From an uncultured Peptostreptococcaceae bacterium (GTDB taxonomy: Bacteria; Bacillota; Clostridia; Peptostreptococcales; Peptostreptococcaceae), in assembly GCA_944383455.1 (NCBI GenBank), contig CALWPP010000013.1:1-38985 (forward strand): DNA of 38,985 nucleotides, in the 5' to 3' direction. Position numbers and translations under genes: made by a program. The notes beneath the pieces were generated by a model. The model was not told the DNA's origin and made no database searches. It saw only the letters and a list, made by a program, of their open reading frames with translations. Below are positions 27,559 to 35,823 of this stretch, piece by piece (position 1 is the first letter of the stretch; every line of letters starts with the position of its first letter).

Positions 27559-28710
27559 TTATAAAACTCTCTTTGCGTTTACAAATCTTGCACTGTAATA
27601 AGAAGAGTTTATACTTGCTATACTAACACTCTTACCAGAAGATGGTGAATGTATCATATTTCCATTTCCTATGTATATACCAACATGACTTACTTCACTT
27701 CCACTAGTATTGAAGAAAACTAAGTCTCCTGGTTGTAAATTTGATCTACTTACAGTAGTACCATAATTTGATTGAGCACTTGAAGTTCTTGGTAAGTTTA
27801 TACCTACTGCATTTTTAAAAACATAAGATGTAAATCCTGAACAGTCAAAACTATTAGGACCTTCTGCACCCCAAACGTATGGTGAACCTTGCTTTGAGTA
27901 AGCTAAATTAAGAACTGATTGCACAGCAGTACTACTTGATACTGGTACATCTTGAGTATCTTCGCTTAAAGATGTATCTTCAGACTCTTCTTGTTCATTT
28001 GAAGGTTCTTCTTCTCTATCGTCTTCATTTGTTTGTACATGATTATTAGGTCTAGAAGAAGTATTACTTTGTGTAGATGGTCTTTGAGGTTGAGTTGACT
28101 CATTAGACTTATCTTCATTTGAGTTATTTTCTTCTAATAAATCATCTTCTGTAGTTTCTTCTAAAACTTCTTCCTCTTCTTCTATAATAGGAGCTTCTTC
28201 AGATAAGTAATTTGCATTTACAAACCCTTCTTTATCTCCACTTTTAACCTTTATCCATTCATCTTGAACTTCTAAAACCTGTAAATCTTTTCCTATTTCT
28301 AATTCTTCTATTATATCAGATTCTACACTACTATCAGTTCTAAAATTAACTTTTTCTGCTGTTATGTAACCTTCAGTTTGTTCTATATCTATGTATCTAG
28401 ATGGAACCCATCCTTCACATTCTTCATCAATATAAACCTTAGTCCATTCTCCTTGAGTAGCTAAAACTTTAAAACTCTCTCCCGAGTAAGCTACTTTTTT
28501 AACATCTCCATTTTCTCTTATCTTTACTGCTACACCATCTTTTATAGTAGCTTTTTTATATTGTTCTTCTTTATATTCATCTAAAGCTATCGCTTTATTA
28601 TCATTTTCAGTTTTTTCAGTTGTTGCTTCTAAATTATCTGCATTTGAAACTGTATTCATAGATAATGCAACTGCCGATGCAAACATTGGTACTAATATTT
28701 TTCTTTTCAC
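27559..28710 (-). CDS. Secreted SH3-domain NlpC/P60 cell wall hydrolase
   Basis: A 383-residue secreted peptidoglycan endopeptidase. Signal peptide about 1-24 (MKRKILVPMFASAVALSMNT, cleavage near SNA-DN); two bacterial SH3 domains (about 52-108 and 114-172); an acidic, Glu/Ser/Asn-rich linker (about 173-255); and an NlpC/P60 domain with catalytic Cys290 (FDCSGF), His342 (SHVGIY) and a third polar residue His354 (MIHSPS). It should cut the peptide stem of the wall. The frame could open at a GTG eight codons earlier, but GAAGGGAG, the Shine-Dalgarno, is inside that extension, so the GTG at 28710 is used. It stands alone behind a long leader. Confidence 0.92.
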   Translation of the reverse strand: MKRKILVPMFASAVALSMNTVSNADNLEATTEKTENDNKAIALDEYKEEQYKKATIKDGVAVKIRENGDVKKVAYSGESFKVLATQGEWTKVYIDEECEGWVPSRYIDIEQTEGYITAEKVNFRTDSSVESDIIEELEIGKDLQVLEVQDEWIKVKSGDKEGFVNANYLSEEAPIIEEEEEVLEETTEDDLLEENNSNEDKSNESTQPQRPSTQSNTSSRPNNHVQTNEDDREEEPSNEQEESEDTSLSEDTQDVPVSSSTAVQSVLNLAYSKQGSPYVWGAEGPNSFDCSGFTSYVFKNAVGINLPRTSSAQSNYGTTVSRSNLQPGDLVFFNTSGSEVSHVGIYIGNGNMIHSPSSGKSVSIASINSSYYSARFVNAKRVL

Positions 28711-28731
28711 AATATTTCTCCCTTCAAATTT

Positions 28732-28747
28732 CACTATAATTATAGTG
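28732..28747. promoter_or_regulatory. 16-bp palindrome just upstream of the NlpC/P60 start
   Basis: CACTATAATTATAGTG is a perfect palindrome lying about 22 bases before the GTG start and five bases before the ribosome binding site. It contains TATAAT but has no good -35 at the right distance. It could be an operator or an RNA hairpin in the leader. Confidence 0.4.
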
Positions 28748-28890
28748 TTGATTCAATACTTTATTTAGTTAAGATAACATACTAATACACAATATATAAA
28801 TATTAATCTCATTATGTAATCAATTATCTTGCTTTATATCAAATTTATTATTATATACATTATTTTCATCAAATATACAATATTGATTAT

Positions 28891-28919
28891 ATTATACAAT
28901 ATTTTTTTTTGCTTGTAAA
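28891..28919 (-). promoter_or_regulatory. Promoter of the NlpC/P60 gene
   Basis: TTTACA at 28919-28914, 17-base spacer, perfect TATAAT at 28896-28891 on the minus strand, with A-rich tracts upstream resembling an UP element. The start near 28884 implies a leader of about 175 bases, in which I recognise no known riboswitch. The -10 lies between repeated ACAATATT blocks (28877-28884 and 28896-28903, plus-strand reading). Confidence 0.65.
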
Positions 28920-28952
28920 GTTTTTGTAACTTTTTTTGTTACTTTTTTTAAT

Positions 28953-28981
28953 TTGTACTTTTTAATTATTTCTGATATAAT
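28953..28981 (+). promoter_or_regulatory. Promoter of the ferredoxin gene
   Basis: TTGTAC at 28953-28958, 17-base spacer, and TATAAT at 28976-28981 with the extended -10 TG one base before it. It gives a leader of about 25 bases. Together with the divergent promoter it accounts for most of the 302-base gap between the two genes. Confidence 0.65.
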
Positions 28982-29012
28982 ATTAGCAATTATTAATAAG
29001 GAGGATTTAGTT

Positions 29013-29183
29013 ATGGCTTATTTTATAAATGATGCTTGCATAAGCTGTGGTGCTTGTGAAGCTGAATGTCCTGTTAGCTGTATATCTGCAGGAGATGACA
29101 AATATGTAATAAATGCTGATTTATGTATAGAATGTGGTTCTTGCAACGCAGTTTGTCCTGTTGATGCTCCTCAACCAGAATAA
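29013..29183 (+). CDS. 2[4Fe-4S] ferredoxin
   Basis: A 56-residue clostridial-type ferredoxin with two CxxCxxCxxxCP clusters (CISCGACEAECPV and CIECGSCNAVCPV). It acts as a soluble low-potential electron carrier for enzymes such as pyruvate:ferredoxin oxidoreductase and hydrogenases. A longer frame from 28953 exists, but AAGGAGG directly precedes the ATG at 29013 and the extension overlaps the promoter. Monocistronic, with promoter upstream and terminator at 29203-29233. Confidence 0.96.
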   Translation: MAYFINDACISCGACEAECPVSCISAGDDKYVINADLCIECGSCNAVCPVDAPQPE

Positions 29184-29202
29184 TTACATAAATGATTAAA
29201 TA

Positions 29203-29233
29203 AAAAAGTTACCTAAACATTAGGTAACTTTTT
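29203..29233. terminator. Bidirectional terminator between ferredoxin and rex
   Basis: Arms 29203-29215 and 29221-29233 are perfectly complementary over 13 bp (AAAAAGTTACCTA) with a five-base loop. It ends the ferredoxin message on + and overlaps the rex stop codon on -. Confidence 0.88.
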
Positions 29234-29861
29234 AAATATTTTCTTTCATTAAATATGATAAAGTTAATAAACTATCTGTTATACTAACATTTTCTACTGT
29301 AATACCTTCTGGAACTTCTAAATCTATAGATGCAAAATTCCAAATACCTTTTATTCCAGCTTTAACAAGTTCATTTACAGTTTCTTGTGCACTATTTTTA
29401 GGAGTACAAATAATAGCTATATCAATATTATTTTCTTTTATAAATTTTGATAAATTACAAACATCTAAAACCTCAAAATTATTTATATTCGTACCTATTA
29501 TATTTGGATTAATATCAAATAATGCTTTAATACAAAATGGTGAATGATTAAATCCAGGATAATTCACTATAGCCTGACCCAAGTTCCCAGTTCCTATTAA
29601 TACTGCATTATAATATTTATCAATACCTAATATTTTCCCTATCTCCTCATAAAGTTCACCTACATTATAACCGTACCCTTGTTGTCCAAATCCACCAAAG
29701 TTATTTAAGTCTTGTCTTATTTGAGATGCAGTAAATCCAATTATCTCACTTAACTCTTTTGATGAAATTCTTTTTATATCTTTATTTAATAGCTCTCCCA
29801 AATATCTATGATACTTAGGAAGCCTTCTTATAACTGCCATTGATATATTTTTTTCAGCCAT
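29232..29861 (-). CDS. rex: Redox-sensing transcriptional repressor Rex
   Basis: A 209-residue NADH/NAD+-sensing repressor. The N-terminal winged helix contains ISSKELSEIIGFTASQIRQDLNNFGGFGQQGYGYNV, highly typical of Rex, and the Rossmann motif is LIGTGNLGQAIVNY. High NADH releases Rex from DNA and de-represses fermentative and reductive pathways. The frame can be opened four codons earlier, but GGAGG lies within that extension, so the ATG at 29861 is used. No clear TTGTTAA-N4-TTAACAA Rex operator was found in the window. Confidence 0.97.
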   Translation of the reverse strand: MAEKNISMAVIRRLPKYHRYLGELLNKDIKRISSKELSEIIGFTASQIRQDLNNFGGFGQQGYGYNVGELYEEIGKILGIDKYYNAVLIGTGNLGQAIVNYPGFNHSPFCIKALFDINPNIIGTNINNFEVLDVCNLSKFIKENNIDIAIICTPKNSAQETVNELVKAGIKGIWNFASIDLEVPEGITVENVSITDSLLTLSYLMKENI

Positions 29862-29892
29862 AAAAACCTCCATTTATGGATTTTATATATTC

Positions 29893-29921
29893 TTGATTAT
29901 ATTATATCAAAATATTATAAT
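29893..29921 (+). promoter_or_regulatory. Promoter of the ABC-F/MATE unit
   Basis: TTGATT at 29893-29898, 17-base spacer, perfect TATAAT at 29916-29921. The start near 29928 leaves only about 20 bases of leader to the ATG. Confidence 0.75.
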
Positions 29922-29948
29922 TTTAGATAGTCAAGGAGGTACAAATTT

Positions 29949-31868
29949 ATGATTGTTTTGTCTTGTAATAATTTAAATAAAAGTTTTGGAATAGATAAAA
30001 TACTAGAAAATATTAATTTTACAATTAATGAACACGATAAAGTTGGAATAATTGGAGTTAATGGAACTGGTAAAACTACTCTTTTTAAGATAATATCTGG
30101 TATTTATGGATATGATAGTGGTGAGATTTACAAATCAAAAGACTGTGAAATAGGATATTTAGAACAAAATACTAACTTTAGTTCAGAAAATACTATACTA
30201 GACGAAGTTTTAGATGTTTTTTCTGATTTAATAAAAATAAAAGATAATCTTAGAAATTTAGAAAATGAAATAGCTAATCAGAGTAATAATCCTAAGATTT
30301 TAGAAAAACTTATGAGTGAATACTCCGTTTGTCTTGAGAAATTTTCTAATTTAAATGGTTATAGTTATGAATCAGAGGCAAAAGGAGTTTTAAGAGGACT
30401 TGGGTTTAGTGAAGAAGAATTTCAAAAACCTATAAAAATATTATCAGGTGGAGAAAAAACTAGAATTTTACTTAGCAAATTACTTCTTAAAAAACCAACT
30501 CTACTTTTACTTGATGAGCCTACAAATCATCTTGATTCAGAGGCTACAGAATGGCTTGAACTTTTCTTAAAACAATATAAAGGTACTGTTATTTTAATTT
30601 CTCACGATAGATACTTTTTAGACCAAGTAGTAAATAAAGTTTTTGAAATTAATAATAAAAAATTAAAAACTTATAACGGTAATTACTCAGACTTTTTAAA
30701 ACTTTCAAAAATCGAAAAAGAAATAGAAAAGAAAAATTACGAAAATCAACAAAAAGAAATTAAAAAACAAGAAGAATCAATTCAAAGACTAAAAGCATTT
30801 GGTAGAGAAAAACATATCAAAAGAGCAAGAAGTAAAGAAAAAATGTTAGATAAAATAGAAATACTTGATGCTCCTGATAAGGAAAGAAAAAAAGCTAAGA
30901 TAAATTTTTCTACATCTATAAGTAGTGGGAATGATGTTTTGCAAGTTAAAAATATTTCTATGGGATATGAAGATAAAAATTTATTTAAAAATACTACGTT
31001 TAATATATATAGAGGAGAAAAAGTAGCATTAATTGGACCTAATGGCATAGGAAAGTCCACACTATTTAAAATAATAATGAATGAAATAACACCTACTAAT
31101 GGTGATATAAAATTTGGTACTAATGTTAATATTTCATACTTTCATCAAGAGCAAAAAACATTAAATTTAAAAAATACTATAATAGATGAGATTTGGAATG
31201 ATAATAAGAATTTAACCCAAACTGAGGTTAGAAACTTACTTGGCTCATTTTTATTTGAGGGTGAAGAAGTTTTTAAAAATATCTCTATGTTAAGTGGAGG
31301 AGAAAGAGCAAGGGTTGCTATTTTAAAATTAATTCTTTCAAATTCTAACTTTTTACTCCTTGATGAGCCTACAAACCACTTAGATATAGATTCAAAAGAG
31401 GTTTTAGAAGATGCTCTTTTAAGTTATGATGGAACTGTTTTTATTATTTCACACGATAGATATTTTTTAAATACTGTTGTTGATAAGATTTTAGTTCTCG
31501 ATGAAAATGGCGTAACTGAATATCTTGGAAATTATGACTATTATATAGAAAAGAAAAAACAACTAAAAGAAACTAAGGAATTAAAAGAGCTTAGTGATAA
31601 GGAAAATAAAACTAAAACTCAATTAAAAGAAGAAAAGAAAAAAGAAAGAGAAATAAGAGAGCTTCAGAAAAAAAACAGAAATAAAATACAAAATATAGAA
31701 AAGGAAATCGAAGAAATAGAAAGTAAAATTAATCAACTTAACTTAAAATTATGTGAAGAAGAAGTTTATTCAAATCCGGAAAAATCAAAAGAAATTCACA
31801 GTGAAAAAGTAGTTTTAGAAGAAAGGCTATCTAATCTTTATGTTGAGTGGGAAGAATTATTAATTTAG
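29949..31868 (+). CDS. ABC-F family ATPase
   Basis: A 639-residue soluble protein with two ABC domains and no membrane segments. Walker A motifs are GVNGTGKTT and GPNGIGKST; signatures LSGGEKTRI and LSGGERARV; Walker B motifs LLLLDEPTNHLD (both). Between them is the charged P-site tRNA-interaction linker (about residues 240-315), and the C terminus is a long coiled coil (about 535-639), as in Uup/YfmR/YdiF types. ABC-F proteins act on ribosomes as translation factors or antibiotic protection factors. The very short leader lacks the attenuator usual for inducible resistance genes, favouring a housekeeping role. AAGGAGG precedes the ATG. Followed after 44 bases by a MATE gene. Confidence 0.93.
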   Translation: MIVLSCNNLNKSFGIDKILENINFTINEHDKVGIIGVNGTGKTTLFKIISGIYGYDSGEIYKSKDCEIGYLEQNTNFSSENTILDEVLDVFSDLIKIKDNLRNLENEIANQSNNPKILEKLMSEYSVCLEKFSNLNGYSYESEAKGVLRGLGFSEEEFQKPIKILSGGEKTRILLSKLLLKKPTLLLLDEPTNHLDSEATEWLELFLKQYKGTVILISHDRYFLDQVVNKVFEINNKKLKTYNGNYSDFLKLSKIEKEIEKKNYENQQKEIKKQEESIQRLKAFGREKHIKRARSKEKMLDKIEILDAPDKERKKAKINFSTSISSGNDVLQVKNISMGYEDKNLFKNTTFNIYRGEKVALIGPNGIGKSTLFKIIMNEITPTNGDIKFGTNVNISYFHQEQKTLNLKNTIIDEIWNDNKNLTQTEVRNLLGSFLFEGEEVFKNISMLSGGERARVAILKLILSNSNFLLLDEPTNHLDIDSKEVLEDALLSYDGTVFIISHDRYFLNTVVDKILVLDENGVTEYLGNYDYYIEKKKQLKETKELKELSDKENKTKTQLKEEKKKEREIRELQKKNRNKIQNIEKEIEEIESKINQLNLKLCEEEVYSNPEKSKEIHSEKVVLEERLSNLYVEWEELLI

Positions 31869-31912
31869 AGTTAAAAATATTTTAATAATAGTTTTTTGAA
31901 AGGAGTGATTTT

Positions 31913-33277
31913 TTGTTATCGTTAAATGATGAAAATAAAACATTTTTTAAACTATTATTGTCTCTTTGTATTCCAATTATTATTCAACAATTAATATCAA
32001 CATCTGTAAATATAATAGATACAGTAATGATAAGTAGTTTGGGAGAAATATCTATTGCATCTATTGGAATTGCAAATCAATTTTTCTTTTTATTTAATAT
32101 GTCTATTGGTGGTATCTCTGGTGGTGCAGTAATATTTATATCACAGTTTTTTGGTAAAAATGACGATATAAGTATCAAAAAGGTAATAGGTTTTTCTTGT
32201 ATATTAGGATTATTTATAAGTTTAATATTTAGCTTTTTTGCATTATTTTCACCAGAAACAATTATAAATATATTTTCAAATGATGAGAGTGTTGTAAATT
32301 ATACTAAAGAATATTTCAGTATAATAGGATTTTCATATCCTATTATCGCTATAAGTACTATATTTAGTATGAGTTCAAGAGCTATAAGAAATCCAAAACT
32401 AGGTATGATTTGTAGCTTAATAGCTCTTTTTGTAAATATTATTCTTAATTACTTATTGATATTTGGAAAATTTGGATTCCCTCAAATGGGAGTAAAAGGA
32501 GCTTCTCTTGCTACTTTAATAGCAAGAATAGTCGAGTTTACTCTTATAATATCTTATGTGTATTTTTATAAGAAAGATTATTTACTAAAGTTTAATATAA
32601 ATCATATAAAAATGTTAGATTTTGAGTTTATAAAAAGCTTCTTATCAAGAAGTCTACCAGTATTTATAAATGATACTAGTTGGGCGATTGGCACAGTTTT
32701 ATATTCTGTTGCATACTCAAAAGCTGGAACTTCAGCAATAGCTGCAAGTCAAATAGCATCAAGTACTGGAAACTTCTTTATAGTAACTGCCGTTTGTATT
32801 GCAATTGGTTCATCAATTATGCTTGGAAATGAACTTGGTGCAAATAAAATAGAAACTGCTATTAGTTATGCTAAAAAGTTTTCTTTATTAGTAATTCTAG
32901 TTGGAATTATATTAGGTGTATTACTTATTTTAAATATACCTCTTTTAATTAAGATGTTTAGTGTTGAGGGATATTTAGTAGATGATATAACTAAAATATT
33001 TACTATAATGGGTATACTTTTAGCATTTAGAGCATTTAATACTTTTATAATAATTGGAGTATTAAGAAGTGGTGGAGATACTAAATATTCTTTACTACTT
33101 GAACTTAGTTGTATGTGGTTTGTATCTCTTCCGTTAACTTTTTTTGCTGCATATAATGGAGCTCCTATTTATATTTTAGTTTTACTAAGTTATACAGAAG
33201 ATTTAGTTAAATTTATATTTGGTGTTCCAAGAGCATTATCAAAAAAATGGGCTACAAATATTGTAAATGAAATATAA
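31913..33277 (+). CDS. MATE family efflux transporter
   Basis: A 454-residue MATE exporter with about 12 membrane helices in two homologous halves; the N terminus IPIIIQQLISTSVNIIDTVMISSLGE is typical. It is not closely similar to the other MATE protein in the window (1884-3236). The start is TTG with AAAGGAG eight bases upstream. Likely co-transcribed with the ABC-F gene. The substrate is unknown. Confidence 0.92.
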   Translation: MLSLNDENKTFFKLLLSLCIPIIIQQLISTSVNIIDTVMISSLGEISIASIGIANQFFFLFNMSIGGISGGAVIFISQFFGKNDDISIKKVIGFSCILGLFISLIFSFFALFSPETIINIFSNDESVVNYTKEYFSIIGFSYPIIAISTIFSMSSRAIRNPKLGMICSLIALFVNIILNYLLIFGKFGFPQMGVKGASLATLIARIVEFTLIISYVYFYKKDYLLKFNINHIKMLDFEFIKSFLSRSLPVFINDTSWAIGTVLYSVAYSKAGTSAIAASQIASSTGNFFIVTAVCIAIGSSIMLGNELGANKIETAISYAKKFSLLVILVGIILGVLLILNIPLLIKMFSVEGYLVDDITKIFTIMGILLAFRAFNTFIIIGVLRSGGDTKYSLLLELSCMWFVSLPLTFFAAYNGAPIYILVLLSYTEDLVKFIFGVPRALSKKWATNIVNEI

Positions 33278-33284
33278 CAATTAT

Positions 33285-33327
33285 AAAAAACCTATAATAT
33301 AGAAAATATCTATACTATAGGTTTTTT
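33285..33327. terminator. Bidirectional terminator between the MATE gene and rsmI
   Basis: Outer arms 33285-33296 and 33316-33327 are complementary over 12 bp (AAAAAACCTATA), with a smaller inner stem ATAG/CTAT. A- and T-runs at each base allow use in both directions, fitting the converging genes. Confidence 0.85.
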
Positions 33328-34160
33328 TATAAATCTATTACTTGTTTATATACAACATCTTTTGTTAGTTTTCTCTCTTTACAAACTATTTTTATTGCAT
33401 CTTTTTTATTTATTCCACTATTTATAAGCTCAATTACATATTCTCTATCACTTAAATCGCTATAATTATTATTTATAGTTTTTTCTCCACTAAATCCTTC
33501 AACTATTAATACAAATTCACCTTTAGCTTCTTTTTTTTCAAATATTTCTACTAAGTTTTCTAAATCATCTCTTATCGTTTCTTGATATTTTTTTGTTAAT
33601 TCTCTACTTATAGATAATCTCCTATTTCCAAATATTTTAAGCATTTCTTTTAGTGTTTCTTTTAATCTATGAGGTGATTCATAAAAAATTATAGTTCTAT
33701 CTTCCTCTTTTAGTTCTTCAAGCCTTTTTCTTTTTGATTTTTTATCTCTATCTAAAAACCCTTCAAACACAAATTTTGATGTACTAATACCAGAACCAAC
33801 AAGTGCTGTTATTGATGCTGTAGCTCCAGGAAGTACTTCAATTTCTATATTATTTTTTATAGCTTCTTTTATAATATCTTCACCTGGGTCTGATATTCCA
33901 GGCATACCAGCATCACTTATTAATGCAATATTTTCTCCATCTAAAAGCTTATTTATTAAGTAATTTCCTTTTGAGTCTTTGTTGTGTTCGTGATAACTAG
34001 TTAGTGGCTTTGATATTTCAAAGTGATTTAAAAGTTTTATACTATGTCTTGTATCCTCTGCTGCTATTAAATCGACTCCTCTTAAAACTTTTAAAGTTCT
34101 ATACGTTATATCATCTAAATTTCCTATTGGAGTTGGACATATATATAATTTTCCAATCAT
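33327..34160 (-). CDS. rsmI: 16S rRNA (cytidine1402-2'-O)-methyltransferase
   Basis: A 277-residue SAM-dependent enzyme of the tetrapyrrole methylase fold. Typical segments are LYICPTPIGNLDDITYRTL, AAEDTRHSIKLL, ALISDAGMPGISDPG, VLPGATASITAL, and FYESPHRLKETL. It 2'-O-methylates C1402 in the 16S decoding centre. Last gene of the decarboxylase-tmk-holB-yaaT-trmN6-rsmI series, 15 bases behind the preceding methyltransferase. Confidence 0.97.
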   Translation of the reverse strand: MIGKLYICPTPIGNLDDITYRTLKVLRGVDLIAAEDTRHSIKLLNHFEISKPLTSYHEHNKDSKGNYLINKLLDGENIALISDAGMPGISDPGEDIIKEAIKNNIEIEVLPGATASITALVGSGISTSKFVFEGFLDRDKKSKRKRLEELKEEDRTIIFYESPHRLKETLKEMLKIFGNRRLSISRELTKKYQETIRDDLENLVEIFEKKEAKGEFVLIVEGFSGEKTINNNYSDLSDREYVIELINSGINKKDAIKIVCKERKLTKDVVYKQVIDL

Positions 34161-34175
34161 AATTTTCTCCTAAAT

Positions 34176-34928
34176 CTATTTTATAAGCATACCTTTATTT
34201 TGATATATGCCCTTCATTTCTTCGCTATGTTCTCCATTTTCTAAATATACATAAAGCGGGTCAAGTATTTTAAGCTCAGGTTTTCCACCTTTTATAAATT
34301 CTATTAATACTAAATTCGGCGCTTTATTTGGCTTAGGATGAACAAACCTAATTTTTTTAGGCTCTAAATCGTACTTTCTAGATAAAATAAAAATATCAAC
34401 AAGTCTTATAGGTCTATGAATCATAAAGAATTTACCTTTTGGCATAACAAGTCGTGATGCACTCTTTAATACATCTTCTAAGGTACATTTTATTTCGTGT
34501 CTTGATATTGCTTTTTTATCACTTATATTTTTTATCCCATCAATATGAGTATATGGAGGATTTGAAGTTACAATGTGAAATCCATTAACTTCAAGAATTT
34601 TATCTATTTCTTTTAAATCCTCATTTATAATTTCAACTCTATCTTCTAAATCATTCATTTTTACAGATCTTTTTGCCATTTCATATACTTCTTTTTGTAT
34701 TTCTACACCAATTATTTTTTTTGCTTCAGTCTTTCCAGCAATTAATGTAGGTATTATTCCCGTTCCAGTACCTAAATCAACAACCAAATTATCCTTTTTT
34801 ACCTTAGCAAAATTTGCAAGTAAAACAGCATCTATACCAAAACAAAATCCATCTGTATTTTGAATTATTTTAAGACCATTTAACTGTAAATCGTCAATTC
34901 TCTCATTATCTTTTAATTTAACGTCCAT
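34176..34928 (-). CDS. tRNA1(Val) A37 N6-methyltransferase family protein (YabB/TrmN6)
   Basis: A 250-residue Rossmann-fold methyltransferase. SAM motif VVDLGTGTGIIPTLIAG (about 49-65) and catalytic VTSNPPYTH, the NPPY motif of N6-adenine methylases. The family (YabB in Bacillus, TrmN6/YfiC in E. coli) modifies A37 of tRNA1(Val). Its position between yaaT and rsmI matches the Bacillus yabB-yazA-yabC order. The substrate is inferred from family and context. Confidence 0.92.
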   Translation of the reverse strand: MDVKLKDNERIDDLQLNGLKIIQNTDGFCFGIDAVLLANFAKVKKDNLVVDLGTGTGIIPTLIAGKTEAKKIIGVEIQKEVYEMAKRSVKMNDLEDRVEIINEDLKEIDKILEVNGFHIVTSNPPYTHIDGIKNISDKKAISRHEIKCTLEDVLKSASRLVMPKGKFFMIHRPIRLVDIFILSRKYDLEPKKIRFVHPKPNKAPNLVLIEFIKGGKPELKILDPLYVYLENGEHSEEMKGIYQNKGMLIK

Positions 34929-34938
34929 AAGTTTCCTC

Positions 34939-35823
34939 TTAATCTTCTAGTTTTTTAAGTTCTCTTAAAGTTGCTTCATCTATGTCATTATTGCCAGAAC
35001 ATCCACAACATCTTTTAGGTGATTTTATAACTTTTAATTGATCTTTATGATAAACTTTAAATAAATTTTCACCTAGTTCCACTTTAACTTGTTCAAGTAG
35101 TGCATTAACTTCAACAATAGTACCCTTTTTCTTATCATCAGTCTTAACTAATGCTCCAACAAGAGGCATAGTTTCTAAAGTTTCTGCATAAAAATCGTGT
35201 TCATATTTTAAGCAACAAAAAAGTCTTCCACAAATTCCTGAAATTTTTGTTGGATTTAATGATAAACTTTGGTCTTTGGCCATTTTTATAGAAACAGGGT
35301 GAAAATCACCAAGCCAAGAAGAACAACATAACTTTCTTCCACAAGGGCCAAGACCTCCTATTGATTTTGCCTCATCCCTTACACCAATTTGTCTTAATTC
35401 TATTCTAGTTTTAAAAATCGATGCTAAATCTTTTACAAGATCTCTAAAATCAATTCTTCCTTCTGCAGTAAAATAAAATATTAACTTATTTCTATCAAAT
35501 GTGTACTCACAATCTATCAAAAACATATTTAAATTATGCTCTTTTATTTTTTCTTGACAAATAGCAAAAGTCTCTTTTGATTTTTCTATATTTTCATTAT
35601 ATATTTGTTTATCTTCATCAGTAGCAATTCTTATAATTGGTTTTAGGGGAGATGTTAATTCATTCTCATCTATTTTTTTTGGATATACAACAACGGTTCC
35701 AAGCTCAACACCTCTAGCCGTTTCTACTATAACATTCAAATTTTTTTCTATATTAAAATCAAGTGGATCAAAATAATATATTTTACCAGCATTTACAAAT
35801 CTAACTCCTACAACTTCTATCAT
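34939..35823 (-). CDS. yaaT: PSP1/YaaT (RicT) family protein
   Basis: A 294-residue protein with the PSP1 domain. It has the conserved cysteine clusters GPCGRKLCCSSW and GICGRLFCCLKYEHDFYAE that in Bacillus RicT hold an iron-sulphur centre, plus an extra CCGCSG near the C terminus. RicT, with RicA and RicF, forms a complex affecting RNase Y processing, biofilm and sporulation phosphorelay. Its ATG overlaps the holB stop (4 bases). ricA and ricF are not in the window. Confidence 0.95.
   Translation of the reverse strand: MIEVVGVRFVNAGKIYYFDPLDFNIEKNLNVIVETARGVELGTVVVYPKKIDENELTSPLKPIIRIATDEDKQIYNENIEKSKETFAICQEKIKEHNLNMFLIDCEYTFDRNKLIFYFTAEGRIDFRDLVKDLASIFKTRIELRQIGVRDEAKSIGGLGPCGRKLCCSSWLGDFHPVSIKMAKDQSLSLNPTKISGICGRLFCCLKYEHDFYAETLETMPLVGALVKTDDKKKGTIVEVNALLEQVKVELGENLFKVYHKDQLKVIKSPKRCCGCSGNNDIDEATLRELKKLED

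Noticed and set aside
28711..28890. c-di-AMP or c-di-GMP riboswitch in the NlpC/P60 leader
   Set aside because: The leader is nearly all A/T and lacks the conserved GC-containing blocks of both riboswitch classes.
28925..28950. Possible Rex operator in the TTGTAAC/GTTAC repeat upstream of the ferredoxin gene
   Set aside because: The Rex consensus TTGTTAA-N4-TTAACAA is not met in either half-site or spacing.
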